Assembly (NCBI RefSeq): GCF_023721835.1
Contig: NZ_JAMKFE010000002.1
Coordinates: forward strand, 186,001-250,000
Direction of reading: 5' to 3'
DNA: 64,000 nt
From: Caldimonas mangrovi
Lineage (GTDB): Bacteria > Pseudomonadota > Gammaproteobacteria > Burkholderiales > Burkholderiaceae_C
This document shows, one piece after another, positions 8,788 through 18,123 of the stretch (position 1 is its first letter; each line of letters opens with the position of its first letter). The notes beneath the pieces were generated by a model. It had not been told where the DNA came from. It searched no databases and worked only from the letters and a program-made list of their open reading frames with translations. Made by a program: the position numbers and the translations under genes.

Positions 8788-9735
8788 ATGACCTCACTGG
8801 AAGCGCTCAAGCAATACACCACCGTCGTCGCCGACACCGGCAACTTCAAGCAGCTCGCGCAGTTCGCCCCGAAGGACGCCACCACCAACCCTTCGCTAAT
8901 CCTGAAGGCGGTGCAGCAGCCCGACTATCAGCCGCTACTGGCCGAAGCGGTCGCGGCGCATCGCGGCGAGCCGATCGATCAGATCATCGACCAGGTGCTG
9001 GTGCGCTTCGGCCTCGAGATCCTCAAGGTCGTGCCCGGCCGGGTCTCGACCGAGGTGGATGCTCGGCTCAGCTTCGACACTGCCGCGACCATCGCCCGAG
9101 CGCAACGCATCATGGCGCTGTACGAAGAGGCCGGCATTGGCCGCGAGCGCGTGCTCATCAAGGTCGCGTCGACCTGGGAGGGCATCCAGGCGGCCCGAGC
9201 GCTGCAGCACGAGGGCATCCGTTGCAATCTGACGCTGCTGTTCTCTTTCTGCCAGGCGGTGGCATGCGGCGAGGCCGGCGTGCAGCTGATTTCGCCCTTC
9301 GTCGGTCGCATCTACGATTGGTACAAGAAGACCGCCGGCAGCAGCTGGGACGAAGCGGCGAATGCCGGCGTCAACGACCCCGGCGTGCGTTCCGTCACCC
9401 AGATCTACAACTACTACAAGCACTTCGGTATCGAGACCGAAGTCATGGGCGCCAGCTTCCGCAACGCCGGGCAGATCCTCGCACTGGCCGGCTGCGATCT
9501 GCTGACGATCAGCCCCGAACTGCTGGCGCAACTGCACGCGAGCGACGCGCCGGTCACGCGCTACCTCGACCCTCATGCTGCGCGTGGCGCAAGCATCAAG
9601 GCGGTGGCGTACAACGAGGCGAGCTTCCGCTACGCGCTGAACGAGGACGCCATGGCGACCGAGAAGCTCGCTGAGGGCATTCGCCAGTTCGCGGTCGATG
9701 CCGTCAAACTCGAAGGACTGATCCAGGCGCTTTGA
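8788..9735 (+). CDS. tal: Transaldolase
   Basis: 315 residues, close to E. coli TalB in length. It transfers a dihydroxyacetone unit between sedoheptulose-7-phosphate and glyceraldehyde-3-phosphate in the pentose phosphate pathway. The N-terminal [12 protein letters not shown] motif and the Schiff-base lysine segment [13 protein letters not shown] (near residue 130) are present, with [14 protein letters not shown] following. ATG 8788 starts the standard [11 protein letters not shown] sequence; the frame is open upstream to 8764 but adds nothing family-like. Followed 22 bases later by pgi. Confidence 0.95.
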   Translation: MTSLEALKQYTTVVADTGNFKQLAQFAPKDATTNPSLILKAVQQPDYQPLLAEAVAAHRGEPIDQIIDQVLVRFGLEILKVVPGRVSTEVDARLSFDTAATIARAQRIMALYEEAGIGRERVLIKVASTWEGIQAARALQHEGIRCNLTLLFSFCQAVACGEAGVQLISPFVGRIYDWYKKTAGSSWDEAANAGVNDPGVRSVTQIYNYYKHFGIETEVMGASFRNAGQILALAGCDLLTISPELLAQLHASDAPVTRYLDPHAARGASIKAVAYNEASFRYALNEDAMATEKLAEGIRQFAVDAVKLEGLIQAL

Positions 9736-9757
9736 TTTTTTCTCGGGAAGGACAACG

Positions 9758-11356
9758 ATGACGACCGCACCGCGCTGCGACCGCACGACGGCTTGGGCTG
9801 CGTTGAAGGGGCACTACGAAGCCCACGGACGCGATTTCGATCTGCGCGAGGCCTTCGCGCGCGACCCCGGGCGCTTTGCTGCCTTCGGCGTCGAAGCGCC
9901 CGAAGTGTTCGCAGACCTGTCGAAGAACCACCTCGATCTCGCGACGCTCAAGCTGTTGCTCGAGCTGGCGCAGGAATGCCGCCTCGCCGAGCGCCGCGAC
10001 GCGATGTTCGCGGGCGCGCCGATCAACCACACCGAGGGCCGCGCCGTGCTGCATACCGCGTTGCGCGCGCCGCAGGGCCGGGGGCCGCACAGCGCCGAAG
10101 TGCACGAGGTGCTGGACCGGATGCTGACCTACGTCGAGGAAGTGCGCGACACAGCGCGCAGCGGTATCCGGCACGTCGTCAACATCGGCATCGGCGGCTC
10201 CGACCTGGGGCCGCAGATGGTGGTGCCGGCGCTCGACGCGTTCGTCCATCCGGGCCTGAACTTCCATTTCGTCTCCAACGTCGACGGCCACGACATCACG
10301 CCGGTGCTGCGCAAGCTGAAGCCGGAGGAGACGCTGTTCATCATCGCGTCGAAGACCTTCACGACGCAAGAGACCATGGCCAACGCGCATGTCGCCAAGG
10401 CGTGGTTCCTGCAGCACGGCGGCGCAGACACCGCGAAGCATTTCGTCGCGACGACCACCAACGTGGAGGCCGCGGCCGAATTCGGCATTGCCACCACGTT
10501 CGGTTTCTGGGACTGGGTCGGTGGCCGCTATTCGCTGTGGTCGGCGATCGGCCTGCCGATCGCACTGGCCATCGGCGCCGACAACTTCCGCGCGCTGCTG
10601 GCGGGCGCGCACGCGATGGACCGGCACTTCGCCGAGGCACCGCTGGAGCGCAATCTGCCGGCGCTGCTGGGGCTGCTCGACGTCTGGTACCGCAACTTCC
10701 ACCACTACACCAGCCGCAGCATCGCGCCCTATCACCAGGGTCTGCGGCGTCTGCCGGCTTACCTGCAGCAACTCGAGATGGAGAGCAACGGCAAGTGCGT
10801 CGACCTCGATGGCGAGCGCCTGCCGTTCGGCACCTCGCCCGTGGTGTGGGGCGAGCCGGGCACCAACGGGCAGCACGCCTACTTCCAGATGCTGCACCAG
10901 GGCACCGACGTGATCCCGGTTGAGTTCGTCCTTGTCAAGCGGCCGACGCATCCGCATGCCGACCTGCACGCCAAGCTGCTGGCCAACGGGCTTGCGCAGG
11001 CGCAGGCGCTGATGCTGGGCAAGACCACCGAACAGGCACGGGGCGAGAAGGCGCCGACCGCCTCGAGCGAACTGGATGCGCAGACGGTCGCGCGCCATCG
11101 CACCTTCCCAGGCAACCGACCCAGCACGACGCTGCTGCTGGAGCAACTGACGCCGCGCAGCCTGGGTGCGCTGATTTCGCTGTACGAGCACCGGGTGTTC
11201 ACCAGCGGTGCGCTGTGGCGCATCAACAGCTTCGATCAATGGGGCGTCGAGCTGGGCAAGGCCTTGTGCAACGACCTGCTGCCACGCCTCGGCTCGGGTG
11301 AGCTCGGCGGGCTCGACGGCTCCACCGCGGGCCTGCTGCGGCGGCTGACAGCCTGA
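9758..11356 (+). CDS. pgi: Glucose-6-phosphate isomerase
   Basis: 532 residues, typical for proteobacterial Pgi. It interconverts glucose-6-phosphate and fructose-6-phosphate. Motifs seen are IGIGGSDLGPQMV, SKTFTTQETMAN, the first signature around PFGTSPVVWGEPGTNGQHA, and the C-terminal region VELGKALCNDLLPRL. It follows tal after a GGAAGGA ribosome site and precedes a HAD hydrolase gene, making a tal-pgi-HAD run. Together with zwf this gives entry to the oxidative pentose phosphate route. Confidence 0.96.
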   Translation: MTTAPRCDRTTAWAALKGHYEAHGRDFDLREAFARDPGRFAAFGVEAPEVFADLSKNHLDLATLKLLLELAQECRLAERRDAMFAGAPINHTEGRAVLHTALRAPQGRGPHSAEVHEVLDRMLTYVEEVRDTARSGIRHVVNIGIGGSDLGPQMVVPALDAFVHPGLNFHFVSNVDGHDITPVLRKLKPEETLFIIASKTFTTQETMANAHVAKAWFLQHGGADTAKHFVATTTNVEAAAEFGIATTFGFWDWVGGRYSLWSAIGLPIALAIGADNFRALLAGAHAMDRHFAEAPLERNLPALLGLLDVWYRNFHHYTSRSIAPYHQGLRRLPAYLQQLEMESNGKCVDLDGERLPFGTSPVVWGEPGTNGQHAYFQMLHQGTDVIPVEFVLVKRPTHPHADLHAKLLANGLAQAQALMLGKTTEQARGEKAPTASSELDAQTVARHRTFPGNRPSTTLLLEQLTPRSLGALISLYEHRVFTSGALWRINSFDQWGVELGKALCNDLLPRLGSGELGGLDGSTAGLLRRLTA

Positions 11357-11369
11357 GGTGCGCGCCTGC

Positions 11370-11984
11370 ATGAACGTCATCTTCGATTTCGGCGGCGTCG
11401 TGTTCCGTTGGCGGCCGGCAGTGCTGCTCGCACAATGCCTGCCGGCCCATACTGCCACGCCCGAGGCGCTCGCCCGCCTGGTGGACGGCTTTTTCCAGAA
11501 CTACGGCGGCGATTGGGGCGAGTTCGACCGCGGCACCATCGAGGCGCCGGCTCTGGCGCAGCGCATTGCGCACCGGCTGAAGCTGCAGGTGCACGAGGTC
11601 GCCGCGGTGATCGATGCGATCCCGGCCGAGTTGCAGGCCATCGAGACCAGCGTCGAGTTGATGCGCCGCGTGAAGGCGGCGGGCCACCGGCTGTTCTACC
11701 TGTCGAACATGCCGGTGCCGTATGCGGCGCATCTCGAAACCCACCACGCCTTCTTCGAGTGGTTCGACGGCGGGGTGTTCTCGTCGCGCGTCCAGCTGAT
11801 CAAGCCGGACCCGGCGATCTTCCATCACGCATTGCGGGTGTTTGGCAGCACACCCGACGAGGCGGTTTTTCTGGACGACCACCGGGTGAATGTGGAAACG
11901 GCACGCGGCCTCGGCATACGCACCGTGCACTTCGCCGACGCCGCGCAAGCGCAAGGCGAATTGGAAGCGCTGGGCGTGCTGTGA
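11370..11984 (+). CDS. HAD-superfamily hydrolase
   Basis: 204 residues from ATG 11370, preceded by GAGGTG at 9 bases; a GTG at 11358 would add four residues. The fold markers are an N-terminal FDFGGVV loop (here the second Asp of the usual DxD pair is replaced by Gly, as in YihX/epoxide-hydrolase-N-like members), FYLSNMP as motif II, the lysine of LIKPDPAIF and VFLDDHRVNVE. YihX-like enzymes dephosphorylate glucose-1-phosphate or other sugar phosphates. Location right after pgi favours a sugar-phosphate substrate, but the substrate is not shown by the sequence. Confidence 0.8.
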   Translation: MNVIFDFGGVVFRWRPAVLLAQCLPAHTATPEALARLVDGFFQNYGGDWGEFDRGTIEAPALAQRIAHRLKLQVHEVAAVIDAIPAELQAIETSVELMRRVKAAGHRLFYLSNMPVPYAAHLETHHAFFEWFDGGVFSSRVQLIKPDPAIFHHALRVFGSTPDEAVFLDDHRVNVETARGLGIRTVHFADAAQAQGELEALGVL

Positions 11985-11991
11985 TCGCGGC

Positions 11992-13008
11992 TCAAGCCGC
12001 GCGGGCTTCGCGCGGCGTGCCTTGCGCGTGGGTCTTCCAGGCGCGGCGTAGGGCCAGATCCGAGCCGAAGCCGGCCGCTTCGGCCGCCTGCCCGACGCTC
12101 GCGCCCTGGGTCAACGCCTGCCGCGCGCGTTCGACGCGGATGCGTTGCAGGTAGGCCAGCGGGGCGATGCCTGCATGCAGGCAGAACAGGCGATGCAGGT
12201 GGCGCGGCGTGACATGCGCGGCCTGCGCCATGGTCTCGACGTTCCAATGGGCGGCCGGGTCGGCGCAGACGGCGTCCTGCACCCGGTGCACGGCGGGATG
12301 CAGGTGGTGACGGTGGGTGAGCAAGGGCGACAGCTCCGGGTCCTGCGGGCCGCGGCGCAGGTACACCACCATCGTCTGCGCCACGGCGGCAGCGGCGGCA
12401 TCGCCGGCTTCCGCGGCGATCAGGTGCAAAGCGAGGTCGATGCCCGAAGTGATGCCGGCACTCGAGGCCACGGGGCCGTCCTCGACGAACACCCGGTTGC
12501 CCACCACCTCGGCCTCGGGCGCCAACGCCTGCAAGGCGGCGAGCACTTCGTGATGGGTCGTGCACCGCCGGCGCGCCAGCAGGCCGGCATCGGCGGCCAG
12601 CAGGGTGCCCGCACACACGGTCACGAGCTTGCAACCCGTGTTCGCATCGGCGAGCACAGGTGCCAGCCAGCGGCTGAGCCAGTCGCGCGCCTGGAGCCAG
12701 TGACACGATTGCCGCGCCGCCAGCGTCCCCTGCAGGCCGACCAGCACGCACCACGTGCGACCTTCGACAGTTTGCGGCAGCGGTTCCAGCCCGCCGAGTG
12801 TCAGGCCGACGGAACTGCAGGCCTCGGGCGCCGGGCCGGCAAAACGCAGACGAAAGCGAGCCGGCCGGCCGTGGGACTGCAGATGCTGGTTCGCCACGCG
12901 GAAGGCTTCGGCCGGCCCGGCGATGTCCAGCAACAGCGAGCCCGGCAGCACGACGAACAGCACGTCGATGCCGGCAGGCTCGGATAAGCGGTTAGTGCGC
13001 CCGTTCAA
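11992..13008 (-). CDS. GlxA-type AraC-family transcriptional regulator
   Basis: 338 residues. The N-terminal 180 residues form a DJ-1/PfpI-like amidotransferase domain (DVLFVVLPGSLLLDIAGPAEAF, and VTVCAGTLLAADAGLL with the nucleophile-elbow cysteine). The C-terminal part is an AraC double helix-turn-helix (MAQAAHVTPRHLHRLF, then SVGQAAEAAGFGSDLALRRAW). Such proteins activate catabolic genes. Its start overlaps the 3' end of the isochorismatase-like gene by 17 bases on the same strand, so the two are one unit. No ligand can be assigned. Confidence 0.88.
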   Translation of the reverse strand: MNGRTNRLSEPAGIDVLFVVLPGSLLLDIAGPAEAFRVANQHLQSHGRPARFRLRFAGPAPEACSSVGLTLGGLEPLPQTVEGRTWCVLVGLQGTLAARQSCHWLQARDWLSRWLAPVLADANTGCKLVTVCAGTLLAADAGLLARRRCTTHHEVLAALQALAPEAEVVGNRVFVEDGPVASSAGITSGIDLALHLIAAEAGDAAAAAVAQTMVVYLRRGPQDPELSPLLTHRHHLHPAVHRVQDAVCADPAAHWNVETMAQAAHVTPRHLHRLFCLHAGIAPLAYLQRIRVERARQALTQGASVGQAAEAAGFGSDLALRRAWKTHAQGTPREARAA

Positions 13009-13549
13009 GTGCCTCCCCCACCGTGGCGATCGTCGCGAAGCGGTCCTTCAACACGGTCTCCGTACGCAGCATCAGGTCACGCGGCGACAACAGGCTGCCG
13101 TCGGGTTGTGTCATGGCGAAGGTCAGCGTGGCCTCGGTCACGTAGTCGACCTCGAAGCCTTCGTCGCTGGCGTGTCGCGCGGTGGTTTCGCAGCATTGCT
13201 CGGTTCGGATGCCGGCGATGATCAGCCGGTCGATGCCGTGCTGCCGCAGCCAGATTGGGAGGCCGGTGCCGACCAGCGCGCTGTGGCGGTGCTTGAGGAA
13301 TTCGGCTGCAGCGTCGCAAGCCTGCAGGCCTTCGAGCGGACGCACCAGCCCGGATACCCGGGAAAAGGGGTTGTTTGGCGCCTCCGGTCCGTCGGTATGC
13401 AGGATGCGCACGACCGGAATGCCGCGCGCCTGGCAGCCGTCGAGCAGCGCGTGCGTGCGCTCGAGCAAGCGCGGCACCTCGGCCTCGCTCCAGTAAGGGC
13501 GGTGGCGAAAGGACTCTTGAACGTCGATCAGAATCAGCGCGGTATGCAT
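12992..13549 (-). CDS. Isochorismatase-family cysteine hydrolase
   Basis: 185 residues from ATG 13549 (the frame is open further upstream but the family core starts here with MHTALILIDVQESF). The catalytic Asp is in LIDVQ, and the catalytic Cys in IAGIRTEQCCETTARHA near residue 116. Members hydrolyse amides, isochorismate or related small molecules (nicotinamidase-like fold). It is the first gene of a two-gene unit with the GlxA-type regulator. Substrate unknown. Confidence 0.88.
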   Translation of the reverse strand: MHTALILIDVQESFRHRPYWSEAEVPRLLERTHALLDGCQARGIPVVRILHTDGPEAPNNPFSRVSGLVRPLEGLQACDAAAEFLKHRHSALVGTGLPIWLRQHGIDRLIIAGIRTEQCCETTARHASDEGFEVDYVTEATLTFAMTQPDGSLLSPRDLMLRTETVLKDRFATIATVGEALERAH

Positions 13550-13726
13550 GACAGGTTCCGTGTGAATGATGACACGGATGCTAGAGGTGCGCAGCCTCCC
13601 GGGCGTGACATAAACGGGTCGGTATCGATCACTTTCGGACGAACCTGCATGTCGCCCGTCCCCGGCTTCCAGAGCCATTGCGGCCAGCGGGTATGCTTGC
13701 CTTTTTGACGCCACGGATGCCTGCTC

Positions 13727-14470
13727 ATGGATTGCATCGGTTGCGGTGCCCAGAACCCGCCCCACGCCAAGTTCTGCCACGCGTGCGGGGCCGCGATGTC
13801 GATCGGACCCGTGCCGTGCCGGGCCTGTGATCAGCCCAACGACCCCGGCGCCCGCTACTGCGTGCATTGCGGCGCGCCCGAGCCGGCCAAGCCGGCTGCG
13901 GCGGTGCCGCCGGGGCGGGGGGCCTCACGCCAGGCGGTGGGGATCGGTGCCGGACTGGCGGTGCTGGTGATTGCCGGTGCGGCGACCGCCTGGTGGCTGG
14001 CCGGTCGCCAGGCCCTGGAGGACGGCGGCAGCCGCCCCGCGGTGGTTCAGGCGCCTCGCCCGGCCGAGCCGGCGGCGAGCGCTGCCACAGAAGTGCTGCG
14101 GCCTGAGTCCGCTGAATCGAAGCGTGCCCCGGTGCAGGAAGAGCCGGTCGAGGCGGCGGCAGCGCCCACGCTGCCTGCACCCGAGCCGGCTCCTACCCCC
14201 GCGCCGCCCCGGCTCCGGTCCGAGAAGCCGCCGGCCACCGCACAGCGGCACACGCCGCCGCCCGAGCCGGCTCCGGCGGCGCGCAAGCCGGCGGTCGGCG
14301 GCGGCTGGTATGCCGAGTACCTGGCCGCACGAGACGAGTGCCGGCGCAACAGCGGCAACTTCTTCAGCCGTACGACGTGCCTCGAAAAGACCAAATGGAA
14401 GTACTGCAACGACGGCCACTGGGGCGAGGTGCCCGAATGCCCGACCGGCAGCACGGACAACCGGCCCTGA
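13727..14470 (+). CDS. Double zinc-ribbon, single-pass membrane protein
   Basis: 247 residues. Two CxxC...CxxC zinc ribbons occupy residues 3-46 (CIGCGAQ, CHACG, CRACDQ, CVHCG). A hydrophobic helix (AVGIGAGLAVLVIAGAATAWWL) spans about residues 68-92. Then comes a long Pro/Ala/Glu-rich linker and a C-terminal domain of about 45 residues with four cysteines (DECRRN, TTCLEK, KYCND, PECP). The predicted topology is ribbons in the cytoplasm and linker plus Cys domain in the periplasm. Function unknown. It is convergent with the peptidase gene that follows. Confidence 0.75.
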   Translation: MDCIGCGAQNPPHAKFCHACGAAMSIGPVPCRACDQPNDPGARYCVHCGAPEPAKPAAAVPPGRGASRQAVGIGAGLAVLVIAGAATAWWLAGRQALEDGGSRPAVVQAPRPAEPAASAATEVLRPESAESKRAPVQEEPVEAAAAPTLPAPEPAPTPAPPRLRSEKPPATAQRHTPPPEPAPAARKPAVGGGWYAEYLAARDECRRNSGNFFSRTTCLEKTKWKYCNDGHWGEVPECPTGSTDNRP

Positions 14471-14484
14471 GCGGCGGCAAGCGG

Positions 14485-15573
14485 TCAGCCGGCGCTCAGC
14501 CCGGCCAGCGCCTGCAGCGCCGCCTCGCGGGCCTGCGCGACGAGCTGCAGCTTCCAGTCGTCGGCGTCGATGTAGAACGCGTCTCGCAGTTGTTGCTTGA
14601 TCGCGCCGGACTGCGGCGGGCCCACCTCGGGGTGATGGTCGAGCCAATGCTCTGCACGCAGCGCATTGAGCACGTCGAGCAGCGGGAGCGTGCCGTACTC
14701 CAGCGCGATGCCGGTGTAGCGTGCCTGGGGACATTCGTCGAAGACCGACAACCACATCATGCCGGTCAGGAGTGCCGAGCTCGACGAGCCTTCGTAGATC
14801 GATGTCACCTCCGGGCCCCACCAGCGACGCGCGCGCGCCAGGTCCTGAGCATCGTTGCGCGACGCGAAGATGCGCTCGCCATGGCCGCGCGGACCCAGGC
14901 CGGTGTGCAGGTCGATCCAGGCGAGGTCGCGCGTGTGCAGGTTGTGATCGCGCAGCACGTGGCGCAGCGTCAGGTTGCTCCACGTCGGGTTGCGACCGCT
15001 GAAGTACAGGCCTGCCTCGTGCGTGTGCTGGCCCTGCGAGACGGCGGCCTGAAAGGCCGCGACGCCGTGCTGCGCGATGTAGGCCTGCAATGCCTGCTCG
15101 TCCTCCGTGGAGGGCGGCCAGGCGGCCGGCAGCAGCAGCGGGTGGACGTCGGCATAGGCGTCGTTGGCCGGCAGCGGCTTCGAGAAGTCGTGGAAGTTGC
15201 GGTTCAGGTCGACGTTCTCGTGGGTGACGCGCCGCAGCCACGAGAAGCCGTAGGGATTGAGCGCGTGCAGATAGAGCACCGCAACGCCGCTGTCGTGCAC
15301 TGCGTGGTGCCACGCAGTGTCGCGCAGCAGCGCGATCTGGATGCCGGAGCCTGCGTAGCCTTCAACGCCGTGGCAGGCGCTGCTGAGGATCAGCACCCGT
15401 TCGGCGTCGCGCGGTCCTTCCCGGCAGACATCGAGCGCGAGTGTTTCGCCGTCGCGTCCGAGCATCGGGTGCACGTGGTGCTCGACGTCCAGGCCCGCGT
15501 CTTCGCAGGACCCCAGGAACTTCTGCCGCGCCTCGGCATAGCTGCCGGCGAAACCGTCAACGTCCGTCTTCAT
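14485..15573 (-). CDS. DUF2817 / M14-like zinc carboxypeptidase family protein
   Basis: 362 residues from ATG 15573, which is preceded by GAGGTGG inside the end of the upstream gene. The family metal-binding and active-site segments are visible: SACHGVEGYAGSG, RVTHENVDLNRNFHDF, WIDLHTGLGPRGHGE and GIALEYGTLP. These resemble M14 carboxypeptidases and the DUF2817 group. It starts 7 bases after the stop of the M20 amidohydrolase gene, so they form one operon, presumably for hydrolysing peptides or N-acyl amino acids. Substrate not known. Confidence 0.85.
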   Translation of the reverse strand: MKTDVDGFAGSYAEARQKFLGSCEDAGLDVEHHVHPMLGRDGETLALDVCREGPRDAERVLILSSACHGVEGYAGSGIQIALLRDTAWHHAVHDSGVAVLYLHALNPYGFSWLRRVTHENVDLNRNFHDFSKPLPANDAYADVHPLLLPAAWPPSTEDEQALQAYIAQHGVAAFQAAVSQGQHTHEAGLYFSGRNPTWSNLTLRHVLRDHNLHTRDLAWIDLHTGLGPRGHGERIFASRNDAQDLARARRWWGPEVTSIYEGSSSSALLTGMMWLSVFDECPQARYTGIALEYGTLPLLDVLNALRAEHWLDHHPEVGPPQSGAIKQQLRDAFYIDADDWKLQLVAQAREAALQALAGLSAG

Positions 15574-15580
15574 GACCACC

Positions 15581-16774
15581 TCAACGCACCGTGTTGAGCC
15601 AGCGTTCGGCCATGCGCACCCACAAGGTGGCACCCAGTGGGATCAGGTCGTCGTTGAAGTCGTAGCTGGGGTTGTGCAGCATGCAGGGCCCCAGCCCGTG
15701 GCCGCCTTCGCGGTGCGAGCCATCGCCGTTGCCGATCAGGAAGTAGGCGCCCGGTTTCTCGAGCAGGAAGTAGCTGAAGTCCTCGGCGCCCATCGTCGGT
15801 TCGAACTCGAGCACGTTCTCGGCGCCGACCACGTCGGCCATCACGCTGCGGGCGAACTCGGTCTCTGCCGGGTGGTTGATCGTCGGCGGGTAGTTGCGAC
15901 TGAACTCGAACACGCACTCGCAATCGAAGGCGGCTGCCGTGTGTTCTGCGATTGCCTTCATGCGCTGCTCGATCAGGTCCAGCACGTCGAGCGTGAAGGT
16001 ACGCACGGTGCCCTGGATTTCGCAGCTGTCCGGCACGACGTTGGTCGCTTCGCCGGTGTGGATCATCGTCACCGAGATCACCCCGGCGTCGATCGGGCGC
16101 TTGTTGCGCGTGATGATGGTCTGGAAGGCCTGCACCATCTGGCAGGCCACCGGCACCGGGTCGGTGCCGAGGTGCGGCATCGCCGCATGCGCGCCCTTGC
16201 CGCGGATCCTGATGTGGAACTCGTTGCTCGATGCGAAGCACGGCCCGTTCTTGATCGCGAACTGGCCCACCTGCATGCCCGGCCAGTTGTGCATGCCGAA
16301 CATCGCCTCCATCGGGAAGCGCTCGAACAGGCCGTCGCGAATCATTTCGCGCGCGCCGCCGCCGCCTTCTTCTGCCGGCTGGAACACCAGGTACACCGTG
16401 CCGTCGAAGTTGCGGTGCCGGGCCAGGTGCTTCGCCGCCGCGAGCAGCATCGCTGTGTGGCCGTCGTGGCCGCAAGCGTGCATCTTCCCGGGGTGCTGGC
16501 TGGCATGCGGGAACTGGTTGTGCTCGGTGATCGGCAGCGCATCGATGTCGGCGCGCAGGCCGATGGCGCGGTTCGATGTGCCGTTCTTGACGATGCCGAC
16601 GACGCCGGTCTTGCCCAGGCCGCGATGGATCGGGATGCCCCACTCGGTAAGAGCCTGCGCAATCAGGTCGGAGGTACGGACTTCCTCGAAGCACAGTTCG
16701 GGATGAGCGTGGATGCTGCGCCGCATCTGTGCGACGGTGGCGGCATCGGCCAGGATCGATTCGATCAACTGCAT
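15581..16774 (-). CDS. M20-family amidohydrolase (hippurate hydrolase type)
   Basis: 397 residues, normal for this family. Metal ligands are in MHACGHDGHTAMLLAAAKHL, the catalytic Glu in FQPAEEGGGGA, and a further His near the C-terminus (HNPSYDFNDDLIPLGA). The dimerisation domain begins around GKGAHAAMPHLGTDPV. These enzymes cleave N-acyl amino acids such as hippurate or N-acetyl derivatives. The start at 16774 gives the usual length; the frame is open to 16882. It leads an operon with the DUF2817 peptidase. The exact substrate is open. Confidence 0.9.
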   Translation of the reverse strand: MQLIESILADAATVAQMRRSIHAHPELCFEEVRTSDLIAQALTEWGIPIHRGLGKTGVVGIVKNGTSNRAIGLRADIDALPITEHNQFPHASQHPGKMHACGHDGHTAMLLAAAKHLARHRNFDGTVYLVFQPAEEGGGGAREMIRDGLFERFPMEAMFGMHNWPGMQVGQFAIKNGPCFASSNEFHIRIRGKGAHAAMPHLGTDPVPVACQMVQAFQTIITRNKRPIDAGVISVTMIHTGEATNVVPDSCEIQGTVRTFTLDVLDLIEQRMKAIAEHTAAAFDCECVFEFSRNYPPTINHPAETEFARSVMADVVGAENVLEFEPTMGAEDFSYFLLEKPGAYFLIGNGDGSHREGGHGLGPCMLHNPSYDFNDDLIPLGATLWVRMAERWLNTVR

Positions 16775-16907
16775 GGCGGAACTCCGACGGGCGCCAGCGG
16801 AGCCTGCGACCGCCAGCGCACAACAAGAAGAGGGACGGCGCCGCCGGGCGTGGCCGGGGGCCATTTCAGTGTAGCCCGGCAACCCGGACCCTGTGCGGCC
16901 GTGGGCA

Positions 16908-18041
16908 TCAACGCCGCACCCCGCCGTCTGCGGTCAGCATCGACAGTTCGACGAAGCTGGAAGCCGTGTGCTTGCGGGGACCAAAGACGACATTGAAGCC
17001 GCCGAACGAGGTGTTGATCGACTCAAGGCCGGCGATGAGGCCGTCCGGCGTCGGCTTGGACGCTCGTTTCAGGCCTTCGACCAGCACTTTGGCAGCGATG
17101 TAGCCCTCGATGCTGGAGTAGTTCGGCTGCGCGTTGCCGCCAGCCGCCTTGAGGGCGTCGAGGTATTCGCGGCAGATCGCTATCGCCGGGCTGTAGGGGT
17201 AGGGCATGACTTGGCTGATCATCACACCCTGGCCTTCACGGCCCAGTTCATCGGCCAGTGCCTGGGTGCCGACAAAAGACACGTTGAAGAAGGTGCCGCC
17301 GAAGCCGGCCTTGCGGGCTTCGCGGATGAACGCGGCGCAACTCTTGTAGGCGCTGATCTGCACGACCGCCTGCGGTCGCGCCGCCACGATGGACTTCACC
17401 GCGGCCGCGACGTCCACCGAATTGCGCTGCACCGTGCCGAGCGCGGCGGGCTTCAGGCCGCGCGATTCCAGCGCGCGCTGCACGCCGGTCAGGCCGGCCA
17501 TGCCGTAGCTGTCGTCCTGGTAGAAGACAGCGATGCGGTTCAAGCCGAGCGAGGTGAGGTTCTTGACCACCAGTGCCGTTTCGTCGAAGTAGGACGCACG
17601 CACGTGGAACACGTAGCGGCTGAACGGGTCGCGCAGTGCTTCGGCGCCGGTGAACGGTCCGATGAAAGGCGTGCGCGCCTCGTTGACCAGCGGCAACGCC
17701 GCCATGCAGGTGGGCGTGCCGACGTAGCCGAACAAGGCAAACACGCCGTCGCGCAGGAATCTCTCGGTGTTCGCCTTGCAGCGCTCGGGCTCGTAGCCGT
17801 CGTCGAGCGTGCGCAGCTCGATCTGGCGCCCGCCGATGCCGCCCGACGCGTTGACCTGGTCGAGCAGCACGCGTGCCCCCCGGTTCATCTGTATGCCCAG
17901 CTGCGCGGCAGGGCCGGTGAAGGCAGCGGACTGCCCGAGCACGATGCGCTCGGCCTGCGCCTGTGCAGGCAGCGCGAGCGAGGCGGCAGCGGAGCCGAAA
18001 AGCCGAAGTGTCCGGCGGCGGGACAGGGAGGTCGAAGGCAT
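16908..18041 (-). CDS. Liv-type ABC transporter substrate-binding protein (orphan)
   Basis: 377 residues, a periplasmic binding protein of the branched-chain amino acid type (Peripla_BP_6). The N-terminus has a twin-arginine-like signal (SRRRTLRLFGSAAASLALPAQAQA). The mature protein begins with IVLGQSAAFTGPAAQLG and has VNASGGIGGRQIEL, typical of LivK-like proteins. No permease or ATPase gene is adjacent, so it must use a transporter encoded elsewhere. Its neighbours are the M20/DUF2817 peptidases on the same strand, 133 bases downstream, which suggests uptake of a substrate or product of those enzymes. Confidence 0.87.
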   Translation of the reverse strand: MPSTSLSRRRTLRLFGSAAASLALPAQAQAERIVLGQSAAFTGPAAQLGIQMNRGARVLLDQVNASGGIGGRQIELRTLDDGYEPERCKANTERFLRDGVFALFGYVGTPTCMAALPLVNEARTPFIGPFTGAEALRDPFSRYVFHVRASYFDETALVVKNLTSLGLNRIAVFYQDDSYGMAGLTGVQRALESRGLKPAALGTVQRNSVDVAAAVKSIVAARPQAVVQISAYKSCAAFIREARKAGFGGTFFNVSFVGTQALADELGREGQGVMISQVMPYPYSPAIAICREYLDALKAAGGNAQPNYSSIEGYIAAKVLVEGLKRASKPTPDGLIAGLESINTSFGGFNVVFGPRKHTASSFVELSMLTADGGVRR

Positions 18042-18123
18042 GGCAAAGTCCGGTCATCGGGGCAAATCGCGCCCGCAGATCGCACACGACGTGTGCCGGT
18101 CGAAACACTTCACAGGTTAAGCA

